Part shown: piece by piece, positions 24,149-34,640 of the stretch
Layout: every line of letters starts with the position of its first letter
Numbering within the stretch: the first letter of the stretch is position 1
NCBI RefSeq assembly: GCF_003265155.1
Contig: NZ_QKVO01000002.1
Span: 24,001-88,000, forward strand
Reading direction: 5' to 3'
Origin: Mycoplasma wenyonii
GTDB taxonomy: Bacteria; Bacillota_I; Bacilli_A; Mycoplasmatales; Mycoplasmoidaceae
DNA length: 64,000 bases
Position numbers and translations under genes: made by a program
The notes under the pieces: generated by a model
What the model was told of the DNA's origin: nothing
The model's database searches: none
Seen by the model: the letters and a program-made list of their open reading frames with translations, nothing else

Positions 24149-27100
24149 ATGCTTCTCCTTAAGAAATTATTGATAGCCAATGTCTTAGGGGCTGGAATCA
24201 TAACCCCTATTGTTAAGTACACAAGACATCAAACACCCATAGAAGAATTAGAGCTTGAAAACACCCTTAAAAAGTGAAAACAACTCTTTAGCAAGATCTC
24301 GGGAGACACAGACTTTGAGAAACTCTCCAGCTTATTCAGTAGAAACTTAACTTCTTTTTCTAAGTCAGCCATTGTTAATGCTGTTAAGCAATTGCTAATG
24401 AAATGGGTCATTGATATCTGAGAGAATCAAGAAGCTTTCTTTCCAATCTCTCAAAGACTCAATAAGTTCTTCTTTTACTATCACATTCACCATTGAAAGA
24501 TGAAGAATGAAGTAGAAGAGCTTTCTTGAGAGTTAATCAAGAAATTCTTTATTGACTTCTTCTTTAAAGAAAAGGGTTGATTCCTTCTATCTAAATTCGG
24601 TGACTTTAGCTCTTTTGTGCTGAAAGAATGAGAAAGAAAAGAAAAACCAATGAAGATACATGAGTGAACTCTTAAGTACTCTAATGCAGGAGAGAATAAA
24701 CAAGTCTCATCTGAAGAAGAAAGTCTTTACAGTAGAGAAACTATGGAAAAAGTCAAGAATAGAATCCCTTTCCTTTTCCCCGAGATCAAGGGAAGTGAAG
24801 GATATTCCAGTTTCATTTCCAAATTAACTCATAAGGGGGAAGTTGAATTAAGTAAGTTCAAGAAGAGATGAGTTACTCTTTCTGAATTAACCAAACTTAC
24901 TGATGGATATAAACTAGGGGCCTTAATTCATCTTTATCAACAACAAGCTACTGATTCTGAGTTTTCATTAGAACTAGATTCTTCAACAAATGGTTCTGTC
25001 CCAACTCTTCAACTGAAGAAAAATGGTAATGGTCAAGATTCTTGAGATTCGGCAAGTAACCCTCTTTATCTGTTTCTAGATAAAAAACCAAATGGAGATT
25101 GTTTACTACTGCATAACTCACTATTTAATAAAGAAGTTACAAAGAAACTCAAAAAAAATAGCTCTTCTTGTCTTTACAGTGCTAGATGACTAAGTAGTGG
25201 GAATGGAGATGACAACAATGGAAAAAAGAATCAAAAGGTCTTAGCATCTCGAGAGCAAGAAGGAATTAGTTTCTACTATCTTTCTAGAGACTCTGGCCTT
25301 CAAGGTAAAGGAGGCAAGAAAACTATAGATGAACAAGATACTGAAGTTGTTGAAAAAGTAACTAAATATCTAACAGAAAATTTTGAAACCATATTCTTTC
25401 AATATTTACTGTCTAAAGGTGAGAGCGATACCTCAGAATTCAGTGGAGACTTTACTCCATTTGCCCTACAGCCAATTAATAAAAATTCATCGTTAAAGAT
25501 AAAAGAATGGAGCTTTTCTGAATTTCTTAAAAAACACTTAGAGATTCTTTTAGCTTCATCAAGTTACCTAGAGTCTTTATATTGAGCTCAAACTCTAAAA
25601 ACTCTTCAAACTATTTTGTTAAGTGTGTACAAGAATGTTCCCTCAACAATTGAACTTAAAAAATCAAATGGTGGCTCTGGCGATGGGGGGGGCGGTGAAG
25701 AGGATATAGTTGGCAGCACAAAAATTCAATTGCAAGATACTGCGGGCCTCTTTAGTCCTCTGGCCTACAAGCGACCTAACAGTCAAGAAGAACACAGAGA
25801 ACTTGATTTCTTTGAACTTAGAAATCAACAAAATGGAGGCGATGATGAAAATGGCAAGAACAATAAAAATTGATTCTTTGATGAACTAACTGATTTCTTA
25901 TTCGGGAAAGAAGAAAAGGGCAAGAAGCTATTTTCTCTAGAACAAAAAGCTAATGAGCTTAAAAAATTGTTGTTAAGAAAGGGTAGTGATAGTATATTTA
26001 AAAATTCTTCCTCTTCCCTGCAAGATTTCTTTTCTAAGAACTTATTCTTGAGAGCTCAATTAGAAGATCTTTCAGGAGCAGACAATTCTAAAAGTATTCC
26101 TTCAATCTTTGCATTAAAGGCTGAAAAAATAATATTCCCAAAGAATAAAAATGAAGGGCTAACAGACACTAGTTTCTCTGATTTACTAGATAGTTACATA
26201 AATTCTTTAAAGAAACAGGAAGAAGGGGGGGGAAAAACAACAGAAGATAAATCTACTTGAAGAGACTTAATTAATGAAAGTATTTTTCTAGAACCTTTCC
26301 TGAAAAGTGCCACTGAGAAAAAAATACTCTATGGAACTCTAGATATTGCAAGTACTCAATCGGAATCTAAAGATACAGAACAAAATGGAGAAGATTCTGA
26401 TAATAAGAAAAGACTTACTACTAGAGCAAGAAATCATTGACTATTAAATAACTACTACTTCAGTGATTCCGCTTATGAAAGCTCTTCTGAAGAATACAAA
26501 GAATTCTTGTCTTATCTTCTTGCAGTTAAGTGAATGGTTGAAAACAATTATTCCAATCTACCTTACTTAGTAAATCGAATTTTTAAGAAGAACAAGAACA
26601 AAAATGCCTATCTACTGTGATACAAAGAAATAAATGAAAAGGAAAAAGATAAATTAGCTGAAAGTACAGGTACTTCTGCTCCATCTTTAACATCGGAAGA
26701 TGCAAGTAACTCAACTGTATCACAAAAATCTGCCCCTGAACAACTTAAAGAATTCCTTCAAGAAAAGTTCTCTGAAGATATTTCAAATCCCTTACTTAAA
26801 GGAGAATTTATTACAGATTCCGATGAAGGGGAAGCGCAGGGATCTGGGGGCGGTGATGGAGATCAACAACCGAAAACAAAAGACTATTCTTTGAAAAACA
26901 CAATGTACAATGTTGATGCCTATAAAGACAAAAATGGAAAACAACAAGTGAATACAAGTGAAATAACCAAATTAAGTGGTTTTGCGGGCCTAATTACAGA
27001 ATCTTTCACAACTAGAGATATCCCTAAATCATTAAGGGACTATATATTTAAGAATTTCTTAAGTTCCAACTCTTCAAAAAACACTAATTATTCTGTAGAA

Positions 27101-27718
27101 AATTCATCTTCAACCCCTAAAGAGCCTAGCGAGACATCCTTTATTGAAGGGGCCTTCTTTCAAAATAACACAAAAAGAAATCTAAAGAGTAACGAAGAAC
27201 TCCTAAGCCTATTGAAAAACATCACCAAAAAAGAAATACTACTTCAGTTCCTAGATAGTAAATCTATTAATTCCCTAAAAATTGCTCTCGACAACCAAGG
27301 AGAAGAAGAAATCAATAACCTAACCCTAAAACAACTAAAAGATGAGCTAACTAAATCTTTGAGTCAATCTAACACTTTAGCCTCAGATACAACTGAAAAT
27401 TCTCAAGATTCAAGACTAATAAAAGAGCTTTACAGACTCTTTAATAGATTCTCAGGTTATCTATATGTTTCAGATGAAAAAGAAAAGTCTCCCCATGTAT
27501 TCACTGAAACTAAAGAAAACTCTTCTGAAAAGAAATACTATATTGGATTCCTATATCAAGTCAATCAATTTGACTTTGATAAAGAAGGAATTGAGGCATT
27601 AAAGAAATCTCTTTCTGAGAAAGCCCTACATACCCTGATTTCTTTACTAGCTTCTAATAAGGAGATTAGAGAATGAATATATGAGGGAGTATTAACTAGA
27701 CAGTTGTTTCTGAGTTAA
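24149..27718 (+). CDS. Giant secreted/membrane protein of 1189 residues, paralogue-like partner
   Basis: Start ATG at 24149, two bases behind the previous stop. The N-terminus KKLLIANVLGAGIITPIV is a signal or anchor helix resembling its neighbour. The long body is rich in Lys, Glu, Ser, Asn and Phe with Gly/Asn linkers. Two linkers are encoded by runs of eight G (25685-25692, giving DGGGGE, and 26225-26232, giving EEGGGK). In the present sequence both runs are in frame and the gene is open to TAA at 27716-27718. A length change of one would truncate the protein. No known domain. The 3' end overlaps the opposite-strand DJ-1 gene by 23 bases. Confidence 0.8.
25685..25692 (+). repeat. G8 homopolymer in giant surface gene
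   Basis: Eight consecutive G inside the gene at 24149, encoding part of a Gly run. It is currently in frame. Runs of eight G or C in this window occur only in predicted membrane or secreted genes. Confidence 0.85.
26225..26232 (+). repeat. Second G8 homopolymer in giant surface gene
   Basis: Eight consecutive G, in frame (Glu-Glu-Gly-Gly-Gly-Lys), about 540 bases after the first run in the same gene. Slippage by one base would truncate the C-terminal 500 residues. Confidence 0.85.
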
Positions 27719-28340
27719 GAGGGGAAACATAGTCATAGAGCATAGATTTAGCTAATCTCTCAGCCTCTTCTTTTCCGCTAAACAACTCTACTACTAAAAA
27801 AGCTAACTGTAGAGAACAAGCCGCTGCTTGTGCTGTAATAAACTTCTTCTTTAGGTCCACATAAACTGGGGTGTCTACTCATAACTTGTCATAGTCTCCA
27901 ATAAATCTTGGATCTTTATAACAAGTGAACTTAACATCAGGCTCTCAATCTTTTTCTATTACAGACATCACATAAGATGGGGCTGCACATATTGCCACTA
28001 ATCATTTATTGTCATCCTTATAAAACTTTCTAACAGCAGTATTTAACTTAGAGGCACCAAATTCCTTAGCGGTTGAAGGGGGAGAGAAATAAGTTGTGTG
28101 TCCAGGACCTCCTGGAAAGAATAACAAGTCATAGTGTTCTAAGTTAGTGTGTTTTAACTTGCAATTGGTGGTAAATTTGATGTCTGTGTAATTTAAAGAG
28201 GCAATATTCTTAACTTCACAGGAGATCGTTTCCACCATAAACTTTGCCCTTCTTCAGATATCAAAGGGAATAATGAACTCCATATCTTCAATATTGTTGG
28301 CAACAATAATCCCAATTCTTACGATTCTGCTCGGCTTCAT
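27696..28340 (-). CDS. DJ-1/PfpI family protein
   Basis: 214-residue member of the DJ-1/ThiJ/PfpI superfamily, whose members act as deglycases, glyoxalases or redox-sensing chaperones. The nucleophile elbow is intact: Cys in VAICAAPSYVM. The conserved Glu that activates it lies in NIEDMEF near residue 19, and the GGPG loop (FFPGGPGHTTY) is present. The start is ATG at 28338-28340 and the frame crosses several TGA Trp codons. It overlaps the giant gene at its 3' end and lies about 28 bases beyond the tmRNA. No membrane segment. Substrate unknown. Confidence 0.88.
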
Positions 28341-28367
28341 TCAATCTATTGACTAACAACTATATAT

Positions 28368-28611
28368 TGGTGGAAGTAATGGGTTATGCTCCCATCTCCG
28401 TTAGAGACTCCTATTTACCTTACTCCTTTAGTGCGACTAAGTTGTCCCTCTGCCTAAAAGTTAATTAAAAAACTAAACCGCTAAAACGTTTAGCTGTGTT
28501 CCTCTTCCGACTAAGTTAATTAAGTTTTTTGGATTTTTTTTGCAGTTCAGGGCACTGCTAGGCCCGTCGCGGAGTAAGTTGAGCCTCTTCGTCTATCGTA
28601 TAAATACTCCC
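28368..28611 (-). ncRNA. ssrA: tmRNA (ssrA), compact form of about 244 nt with encoded CCA
   Basis: Rescues stalled ribosomes by acting as tRNA-Ala and then as messenger for a degradation tag. The 5' GGGAGTA (28605-28611) pairs over 7 bp with 3' TACTTCC (28372-28378), including the G3-U70 wobble that defines alanine identity, followed by A and encoded CCA. Helix P2 is clear: AGAGGCTC with GAGTCTCT, then TTACTCC with GGAGTAA. PK1 is a textbook H-type pseudoknot (GGGC/GCCC with GCAGT/ACTGC, about 28542-28566). A tag frame follows and ends in VLAV then TAG at 28473-28475, just behind the hairpin GCTAAA-CGT-TTTAGC. Odd points: length well below the usual 350-400, few later pseudoknots, and a T-arm (ATGGG/CCCAT) whose loop AGCATAA lacks the TTCRA pattern. 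Confidence 0.8.
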
Positions 28612-28640
28612 ATAATAAATTTAAAGAAATTAAGACTGTC

Positions 28641-29735
28641 TTATATTCTTACCAAAACAATGAATAAGACTGTGAAATTATGCAAAAAGTGTGCAAATAT
28701 ACTAATTCAGATATTCCTAAATTTCTTGTAACTTCATCCAAAGACTAAACCTCCCATAAAGTATGGAATGATGTGAAATATAGTCTCCTTAGTAACTTCT
28801 AGGTGGGCCATTCCAAAGATTAAAGCGGAGGAGAACAATACAGAAGTGTGAAAGTTTGTAATTTTCAACATAGATCTTCTGTAGATTAATTCCTCAAATA
28901 CAGGAGCAAAAATTAACACAGAAATAATTGTTAAGAATGCTGTGGCTCCCCTTAAGCTCTCTTGAATTTGTTTCTCATTTTCACTCTGTTGTGGACCATC
29001 TTTGGGAATAATCAACTTGATAATTTGGGATAAAGCAATGGTTGCAAGCATCTCTGCCAAGAAAACAAAACCTACTTTCTTTCCATAGAACTTAAATCTC
29101 TCTCAAGAAAACTCATTGGACTCATTTCAAAATATGAGCCTAAAGTGAGCTCCTAATGTAGACAATGACTTCTTGATGTAGAGATAGATAGAGCCAAAGA
29201 ACACAATCTGTGAAGCCAATCCTATTAATTGAGAAAAATCTTCATATTCTTTCTTAAGGCTGGAAGAACAAATTCTCAACACAGGAATAAATATTGAGCT
29301 AAAAAATCACAATTTATGTTCAGGTAGAAATGCAGGTTCTTGGGGCTTATCACTTTCTATTATTTGGGTCTTAAAAAACTTAGAGTAGGCGAGAAATAAA
29401 GCTCCGGTAAAAAATCTCCAACCTAAATTAAGGTAATTGAAATAACTGGCTTGAAATCATTTCTCGGAAGCTTGTTTAGTAGTCTTAGAAGTCTGAAGTG
29501 TACTAAAAAAATTAGGAATTAAAGAGTCAAAGAAATAGGAACTAGCTGAGCTAACAGTGGCTGATTGAGTTGATGTACTACCTGAGTTAGACCCCCTTGA
29601 AGATAAAAAAGAAACAGTGGAACATATTAAAAGAAAGAACTCAATAGCAAATGGGAGTAAAAAGAATACTTGTAACTCCCATAAACTGAATCTTGATTTA
29701 CTTAAGGGGGGGGCGCTTTTCTCTTTATCTAATAT
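28641..29735 (-). CDS. CPBP family intramembrane metalloprotease (CAAX/Abi type)
   Basis: Multi-pass membrane protein of about 364 residues carrying the three CPBP motifs: EELIYRR (EExxxR), FGMAHL, and HFLHN (HxxxN) in the last helix. These form the di-glutamate/histidine metal site of the family. Substrate unknown. The frame ends at TAA (28641-28643), 30 bases before the tmRNA 5' end, so the two may share a transcript. The N-terminus has no ATG, GTG or TTG in frame; ATA at 29733-29735 is an estimate. A run of eight C (G8 on the plus strand, 29706-29713) lies about ten codons from that start and encodes Pro-Pro; changing its length would break the link to the upstream codons. Confidence 0.82.
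29706..29713 (+). repeat. G8 homopolymer near the start of the CPBP protease gene
   Basis: It reads as C8 in the minus-strand gene, within codons for Ala-Pro-Pro near the N-terminus. It is of the same length and position type as the runs in the 41-47 kb array. Confidence 0.8.
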
Positions 29736-29912
29736 GGGAAAGAATTAATTAAATTTACTTATATTGGGTAAAAAAGGTTATATCTACGTAAACTTCCTTG
29801 TGAAAGCACACAGATACCTACTATTAATAATTATTTAATTAAAAATCAAAAATACTAAATCTTCGAGACTTTCTCCCTTTTCCTAAAAACCCAAAACGTG
29901 ATCTAGATCTTA

Positions 29913-29957
29913 GTCTAGGATTAGAAGCCCTCTACCCGAGGGTCTTTCTAATGTGAC
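29913..29957 (+). promoter_or_regulatory. Hairpin masking Shine-Dalgarno and start codon of the MFS gene
   Basis: ATTAGAA (29920-29926) pairs with TTCTAAT (29946-29952), and CCCTC (29928-29932) pairs with GAGGG (29938-29942) around loop TACCC; outer GTC and GAC may extend the stem. GAGGG is the Shine-Dalgarno, eight bases before the ATG at 29951, and the start codon itself sits in the 3' arm. A smaller stem (CTAGA...TCTAG) lies just upstream at about 29903-29917. This is the layout of a translational switch: riboswitch, thermosensor or protein-bound leader. No known riboswitch class was recognised. Confidence 0.55.
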
Positions 29958-31294
29958 TATCTCTTTTTCTTGGATACTGTATTTTCTGTGCTAACTGACT
30001 AATTTTCTCTAAGTTAAAGGGTTCAAATGGAGAGTCAGGATCTAGTGGTAATGGTGAGGGATGAGGTAAAACACACTCAACAATTTCTACAGGGGTAGCT
30101 GAAGAAGCAGTTAACTACTCAGTAACTCTGGCTAGAGGGATATTCACTATCCCAGCCTCTATGATACTAGTCAAGTTAGGTTATAAAAGGGCTTGTATCT
30201 TAGCTTTTGGACTTGCAACGGTAGCTTTACCACTTATATTTAGTCCTCACTGAACAGTTTTGATTCTAGGAAGACTAATTATGGCCGCTGGAGGTACTCT
30301 AACAATTATCTACATTTCCCCTTTATTAGCTAAATTAGCTCCTCCAGAAAAGAAAAAGAAATTAGCCACTCTTAATGGATTTACCTATGCAATTTCAGGT
30401 TTAGTTGTCAATGTGTTATTCATGATTCAGGACATTTCTAAATTTCTAATCTCCAACTGAAAATGAGTTGCTGCTATTGTAGCTATATTCTCTTTCCTTC
30501 CTTTAATACTTTTCTATATATTTGGAGAAAACTTTGAAATTGTTTCTATCTCAGAAAAGTTAAGAGTTAATGTTCCTGACAGTTACTCAACTTTATTAAG
30601 AGACAGAGAGGCTTGAACTTGAATTCTGGCTTACACTGGGATGCTAGTAGTATCTATTCTCTGTTCCAGTTTTGCTCCAAAAATAATGGTAGAGCTTGTT
30701 GATAAATTGAAAAGCTCTATGAGTGGAGTGGAATGGACCTCTCTATATACAGTTATCTTCTTCTTAGGAACTTGTTCTGGACTTTACTTCTTGGGTAGAT
30801 TCAACTCCAAAGAGGTTCAAAGAACTAGCATAGTCAAATTCTCTATTTCTTCAGTGGTAGTGTTGTGGGCTTTTATGGCTTTAGTTGCTCTAATGGCTCA
30901 TTTAATTCAGAACAATGCCTTTGCAATAGTAGCTAATGTCTTTATATTTATTGCTGCTTTTTTCTTCGCTTGTTTTGGTCTGGGTATTCAATCAGTATTT
31001 CTATATATTCCTCTTGAGTACAAAGACTATAGCCCTCAAAAAACCTCTATCTTCTTTAGCTGTCTTTGAGGAGTTGGGTATATTATTCTGACTGGATTCT
31101 ATGTACTTTCTTCAGTAATCAAAACTTATATTGGAAAAGGGGCCGCTCTAGCATTCATCTCTTGCCTATTAATTGCTTACTATGTGATGGTTACAAAACT
31201 AAGAGAATCTAGACCAGAATATCCTAGCTTAAGAGAGTGGATTCAGAGGAATTGAGCCCCTCAAACAAATAACAGTGGCACTATAGAGTCTTAA
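29951..31294 (+). CDS. Major facilitator superfamily transporter
   Basis: 447-residue polytopic membrane protein with about 12 hydrophobic segments. The MFS-like loop after an early helix reads KLGYKRACILAFG, followed by GRLIMAAGGTLTIIYISPLLAKLAPPEKKKKLATLNGF, a region resembling motif A and B surroundings. Mollicute MFS proteins of this kind move sugars, nucleosides or other metabolites; the substrate cannot be read here. After the first helix is an unusual Gly/Ser/Asn/Glu loop (GSNGESGSSGNGEG). Start ATG at 29951 has a GAGGG Shine-Dalgarno within a hairpin. The stop overlaps that of nadD, with which it is convergent. Confidence 0.85.
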
Positions 31295-31878
31295 CTCAAC
31301 TGATTTTTCAAATATCTTTTAACCCTTTTGTGTAACAGTCTATATTTCTTTTGTTCTCTAATAGCTGTTGAGGAATGAGGAAACAACTGATTTTGGAGGA
31401 AGATAACTTTCTTCAATACTTCTTTATCTAGGTGTTTCAAGGAATCTAATTCAGTTGAACTACCTTTTCTCTTGAAAATGACTGGAGTGGTTACTTGAAA
31501 AATCTCTTCTATCCCATCTCAACTATTTAAAGTTGAACAATGATCTGCGCCAATCAAAAAATAAAGTTCATCATCAGGAAATCTTTTCCTAAAGTGTCTA
31601 ACTGTGACAATAGACTCTACAGGTTCTTTTAAGTTCAGCTCGAAAGTAGAAATAACACTTAGATATTTGGTCTTAGAAAGAGAGAGCATGTAAGCTCTTT
31701 CTTCTCCTTCTAAGTAGTCTTGTTCCAGCTTATCTACTGATTTAAAGCTAGGAATAAAAATTAAAAGGTCTAACTTTAATTGTTTAATTGCAAATTGTGC
31801 TAGTAAAGTGTGGGCCATATGTGGGGGATTAAAAGAGCCTCCAAATAGTCCAATCTTTCAATTCTTAGAGGGATACAT
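31291..31878 (-). CDS. nadD: Nicotinate-nucleotide adenylyltransferase
   Basis: Makes deamido-NAD from nicotinate mononucleotide and ATP. 195 residues. It has the nucleotidyltransferase signature [14 protein letters not shown], with the HxGH-like site as PPHMAH, plus FLIGADH and a C-terminal STAIRE segment (ISSTxIR type). Start ATG at 31876-31878 lies directly upstream of (on this strand, just after) the stop of the coiled-coil gene, so the two are one transcript. No HD phosphohydrolase fusion, which many mollicutes carry. Confidence 0.92.
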
Positions 31879-33738
31879 CTAAAGCTCTGTGTCTTCTGAA
31901 ACTGGTAAAGCTATTACCTCTTCTGGTTCCGAGAAACTAAGATTCAATGTTTTCCATTCCCCTCAAAGAGTAGTGTTTTTATCTTTAACGTGCTTAAGAG
32001 CCTTTTCAGATTTAAGAAGTTTGTTTTTGGCTTGCTTGAATTTTCTTTCTAGATCCTCAAAGAACTTCTCTACAACTTTAAGTATTGTGAAAGAAGCTCC
32101 TTCCGCCTCTGCAGTCATATTATGGCAATCTCTAATAAAGTCAGCAATCTTTTGATCTAATTTCTCAATAGGCTCTTCCTCACTAACTATATTGACTTGT
32201 CTAGAGGTTGGAGCTAATCAAAACATTAAATAAAACATCCTAATTCACTTGAAAGAGGCTTCTGGAGTCATAATTGCAATAATAGGCTCTCCTTCAGATC
32301 TTCCGGATCCCAATCCAAATCTTCCATAGTCCCTATCTGAAACCACCCAAATTGTCTCGCTCTTTATATACTCTTCTAACTCAAATTCTCTATTAGTCAC
32401 TAAAAAAATGAAGTGATATGGTTCCGAACTATATTTGGCTACTTCTAAAGCTTTTCTTAGATCTGATTTAGTATTACTGAATTGTTGTTCTAGACTAATA
32501 TCTCCAAAAGAATATTTCAGCTCTACCATAATTCTGAAGCTATTAGTAGAACTTTGTTTGTTTCTACTATTTCTAAAGACTAATTTGAAATCTCCTTTAT
32601 CCCCCTTGGAGCTTGTAGGTTGCTCTTCTAGTTCAATGTAGTCTAGCTCTTCAGAATTAAATAATTGATTTATTCTCTCTCCTCAATTACCCTCATAGAT
32701 TTTTCCGGCCTTGATCCTATTTTTTTCTAGGTCTAATTTAAGATTTAACTCTTCAATTTTCTGAAAATTCTCTCTGTAAAAATCTTGATATTTAACCAGA
32801 TTATCTAGTTCTGTATCTAAACCTCTACTGAGAAAGTTTTCATAGAACCTTGCATAGTTTATGGATACTTCTTGTAGTTTTTTAGCCCCCTCAGACTCTA
32901 TTAGTAGTTGGTTATTGGTTTTTTCAAGTTCTTCAATCTTTCTCTTAGAGCTCTCTGAATCGACTAATTGGTTGGTTTTTTCTTCTTCTAATTGTTGTAT
33001 TCTCTGGTTTTTTTCAGCAAGTTTGATAGATAAATCTTTATTGAGAAATTCCAGTTGTTGAAGTTTTTGGAAGCAACTCTCGGCCCTTATTAATAATTCT
33101 TTGTTAGTTGTTTCAAAAGACTGAAGTCTTTGGCTATCACCTTCAACCTTTATTGATAGTTCTTTGTTATAAGATACAAGCTCCTCTTGTTTCTGTTTGT
33201 ATTCTTTTAGCTCAGTAAATCTTTTTTGTTGGTCTTCCTCTAGTTGTTGAATTCTTTGGTTTTTTTCAGCAAGTTGAATAGATAGTTCTTTATTAAGGAG
33301 TTCTAGTTGTTGGGTTTTTTGAAAATAACTCTCAGCCCTTATTAATAATTCTTTATTGGTAATCTCAAGAGATTGGAGTCTCTGATTATCTCTTTCAGTT
33401 CTTATTAATAAATCTTTATTAAAGGTTTCTAATTCCTCTAACTTCTGCTTATAGTCTTCTAGCTCGGTAAGTCTTCTTTGATTCTCTTCCTCAAGTTGTT
33501 GAAGTTTTTGGGTACTAAGCTCCAGCTTATTAAGGGTTTCAGACTCTCTTTTTTTGAACTCATCAATAGTAGCTAAGAGACTTTCTATCTTTTGGTTTAG
33601 CTCTGACTCTTTACTTTCTTTAACCTTCTTTTCTTCTCTACCCTTTAGGAATAAGTGAGTGCTTAATGCAACAGTGAGAAAACAAACTAAACCTAAAGAG
33701 ACATAACCAACCATATCACCAGTATAAAACCAGAACAT
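31879..33738 (-). CDS. Membrane-anchored coiled-coil protein with RmuC-like layout
   Basis: 619 residues. One N-terminal membrane helix (VGYVSLGLVCFLTVALSTHLF) is followed by about 300 residues of unbroken heptad coiled coil, then a C-terminal globular part of about 270 residues. The coiled coil contains a tandem duplication of 84 residues (12 heptads), residues 93-176 and 177-260. The globular part has MVELKYSFGDI, a possible E-x-K of a PD-(D/E)XK fold, and FIFLVTNREFELEEY. Helix, coiled coil and nuclease-like domain in this order resemble RmuC, but the sequence match is weak and a structural or surface role is also possible. It shares a transcript with nadD. Start ATG at 33736-33738. Confidence 0.7.
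32959..33462 (-). repeat. Tandem 252-bp intragenic duplication in coiled coil
   Basis: Two copies of an 84-residue unit (DNA 33211-33462 and 32959-33210). Shared text includes TNKELLIRAES and LAEKNQRIQQLEE. The unit is exactly 12 heptads, so unequal crossing-over would lengthen or shorten the rod without breaking register. Confidence 0.8.
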
Positions 33739-33776
33739 AGTACTATAGGGTCGTAAAATCCCCTTATAGTATTTAT

Positions 33777-33805
33777 TTGTTTTAATTTAAGTTTGAGTGT
33801 AAAAT
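33777..33805 (+). promoter_or_regulatory. Promoter of rpsB
   Basis: TTGTTT (33777-33782), a 17-base spacer, then TAAAAT (33800-33805). The expected start of transcription, about seven bases on, gives a leader of some 27 bases with AAGGA six to seven bases before the rpsB ATG. Predicted by pattern only. Confidence 0.5.
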
Positions 33806-33838
33806 TGGTCTAAATTCTCGAAAGATAAGGAATTTTTT

Positions 33839-34633
33839 ATGGATAAACAATTGGTTTCTCTGGAAAAAATGATTGAATTTGATCTGCACTTAGGGGCTAA
33901 TACTAGACTCTGGAATCCTAAGATGTCTCCTTACTTACTGAAGGAGGGATACAAGAGAAGACATGTCATAAATCTAGAAAAGACAGCTAGACACTTAAAA
34001 GACGTATACTCCTATCTCTTTGATCTCTCCAGATCTGGACTAGAAATAATGTTTGTTTCTTCAAAGAACAAAGTTATCTCTGAAATAGTTAAAGAATCTG
34101 CCAAAAGAGTTAATGCGTTCTATATCACTCAAAGATGATTAGGTGGTTTACTTACTAATTTCAAACAAGTAAACAAAACTCTAAAGATACTTACTCAACT
34201 AGATGAAATGCTAGAACAAGACAATATAAACCAACAGTTAACTAAGAAAGAAATACTTCAACTAAGAAAGAAGAAGGCGAAGATAGAAAAGAACTATGAC
34301 GGCATCAAGGGCTTAACCAAACTACCTAATGTATTAATAGTCTTCAATCCCATTAATGACCTAATTCCTATTCTTGAAGCTCAAAAGATGAATATTCCAG
34401 TAGTTGGAATAGTCAATAGTAACAACAATCCAGATCTAATTAACTTTTCTATTCCTGCCAATAACTACTCTCCTAAATCTGTATATCTATTAGCTAATCT
34501 ATTGTGCGATGCTATCGCAGAGGCTGTAGGACAAGATACCTTGATTGCTTACAAGGAAGATAGTCTAATTAACTTACCTGAACATCTAGAAATACTAAGT
34601 ACAAATACTTATACTCCAAAACAATCTACTTAG
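33839..34633 (+). CDS. rpsB: Ribosomal protein S2
   Basis: Small-subunit protein of 264 residues. It shows the S2 head (MIEFDLHLGANTRLWNPKMSPYL), WLGGLLTNF (GGxLTNF), and LPNVLIVFNPINDLIPILEAQKMNIPVVGIVNSN, matching the D/N-rich IVD....AV.EA..L.IPV.GI.DTN block. Start ATG 33839 with a good Shine-Dalgarno. First gene of a plus-strand block; nusB follows after seven bases. Confidence 0.95.
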
Positions 34634-34640
34634 TGTCTCT

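Noticed and set aside
28368-28611. RNase P RNA
   Set aside because: A GTAAGGTAAATAGG stretch loosely resembles part of RNase P, but the conserved GAGGAAAGTCC core is absent, while acceptor stem, P2 and PK1 fit tmRNA.
29913-29957. tRNA or transcription terminator
   Set aside because: No cloverleaf or T-loop can be built, and the 3' arm contains the start codon of an open gene, so a terminator makes little sense.
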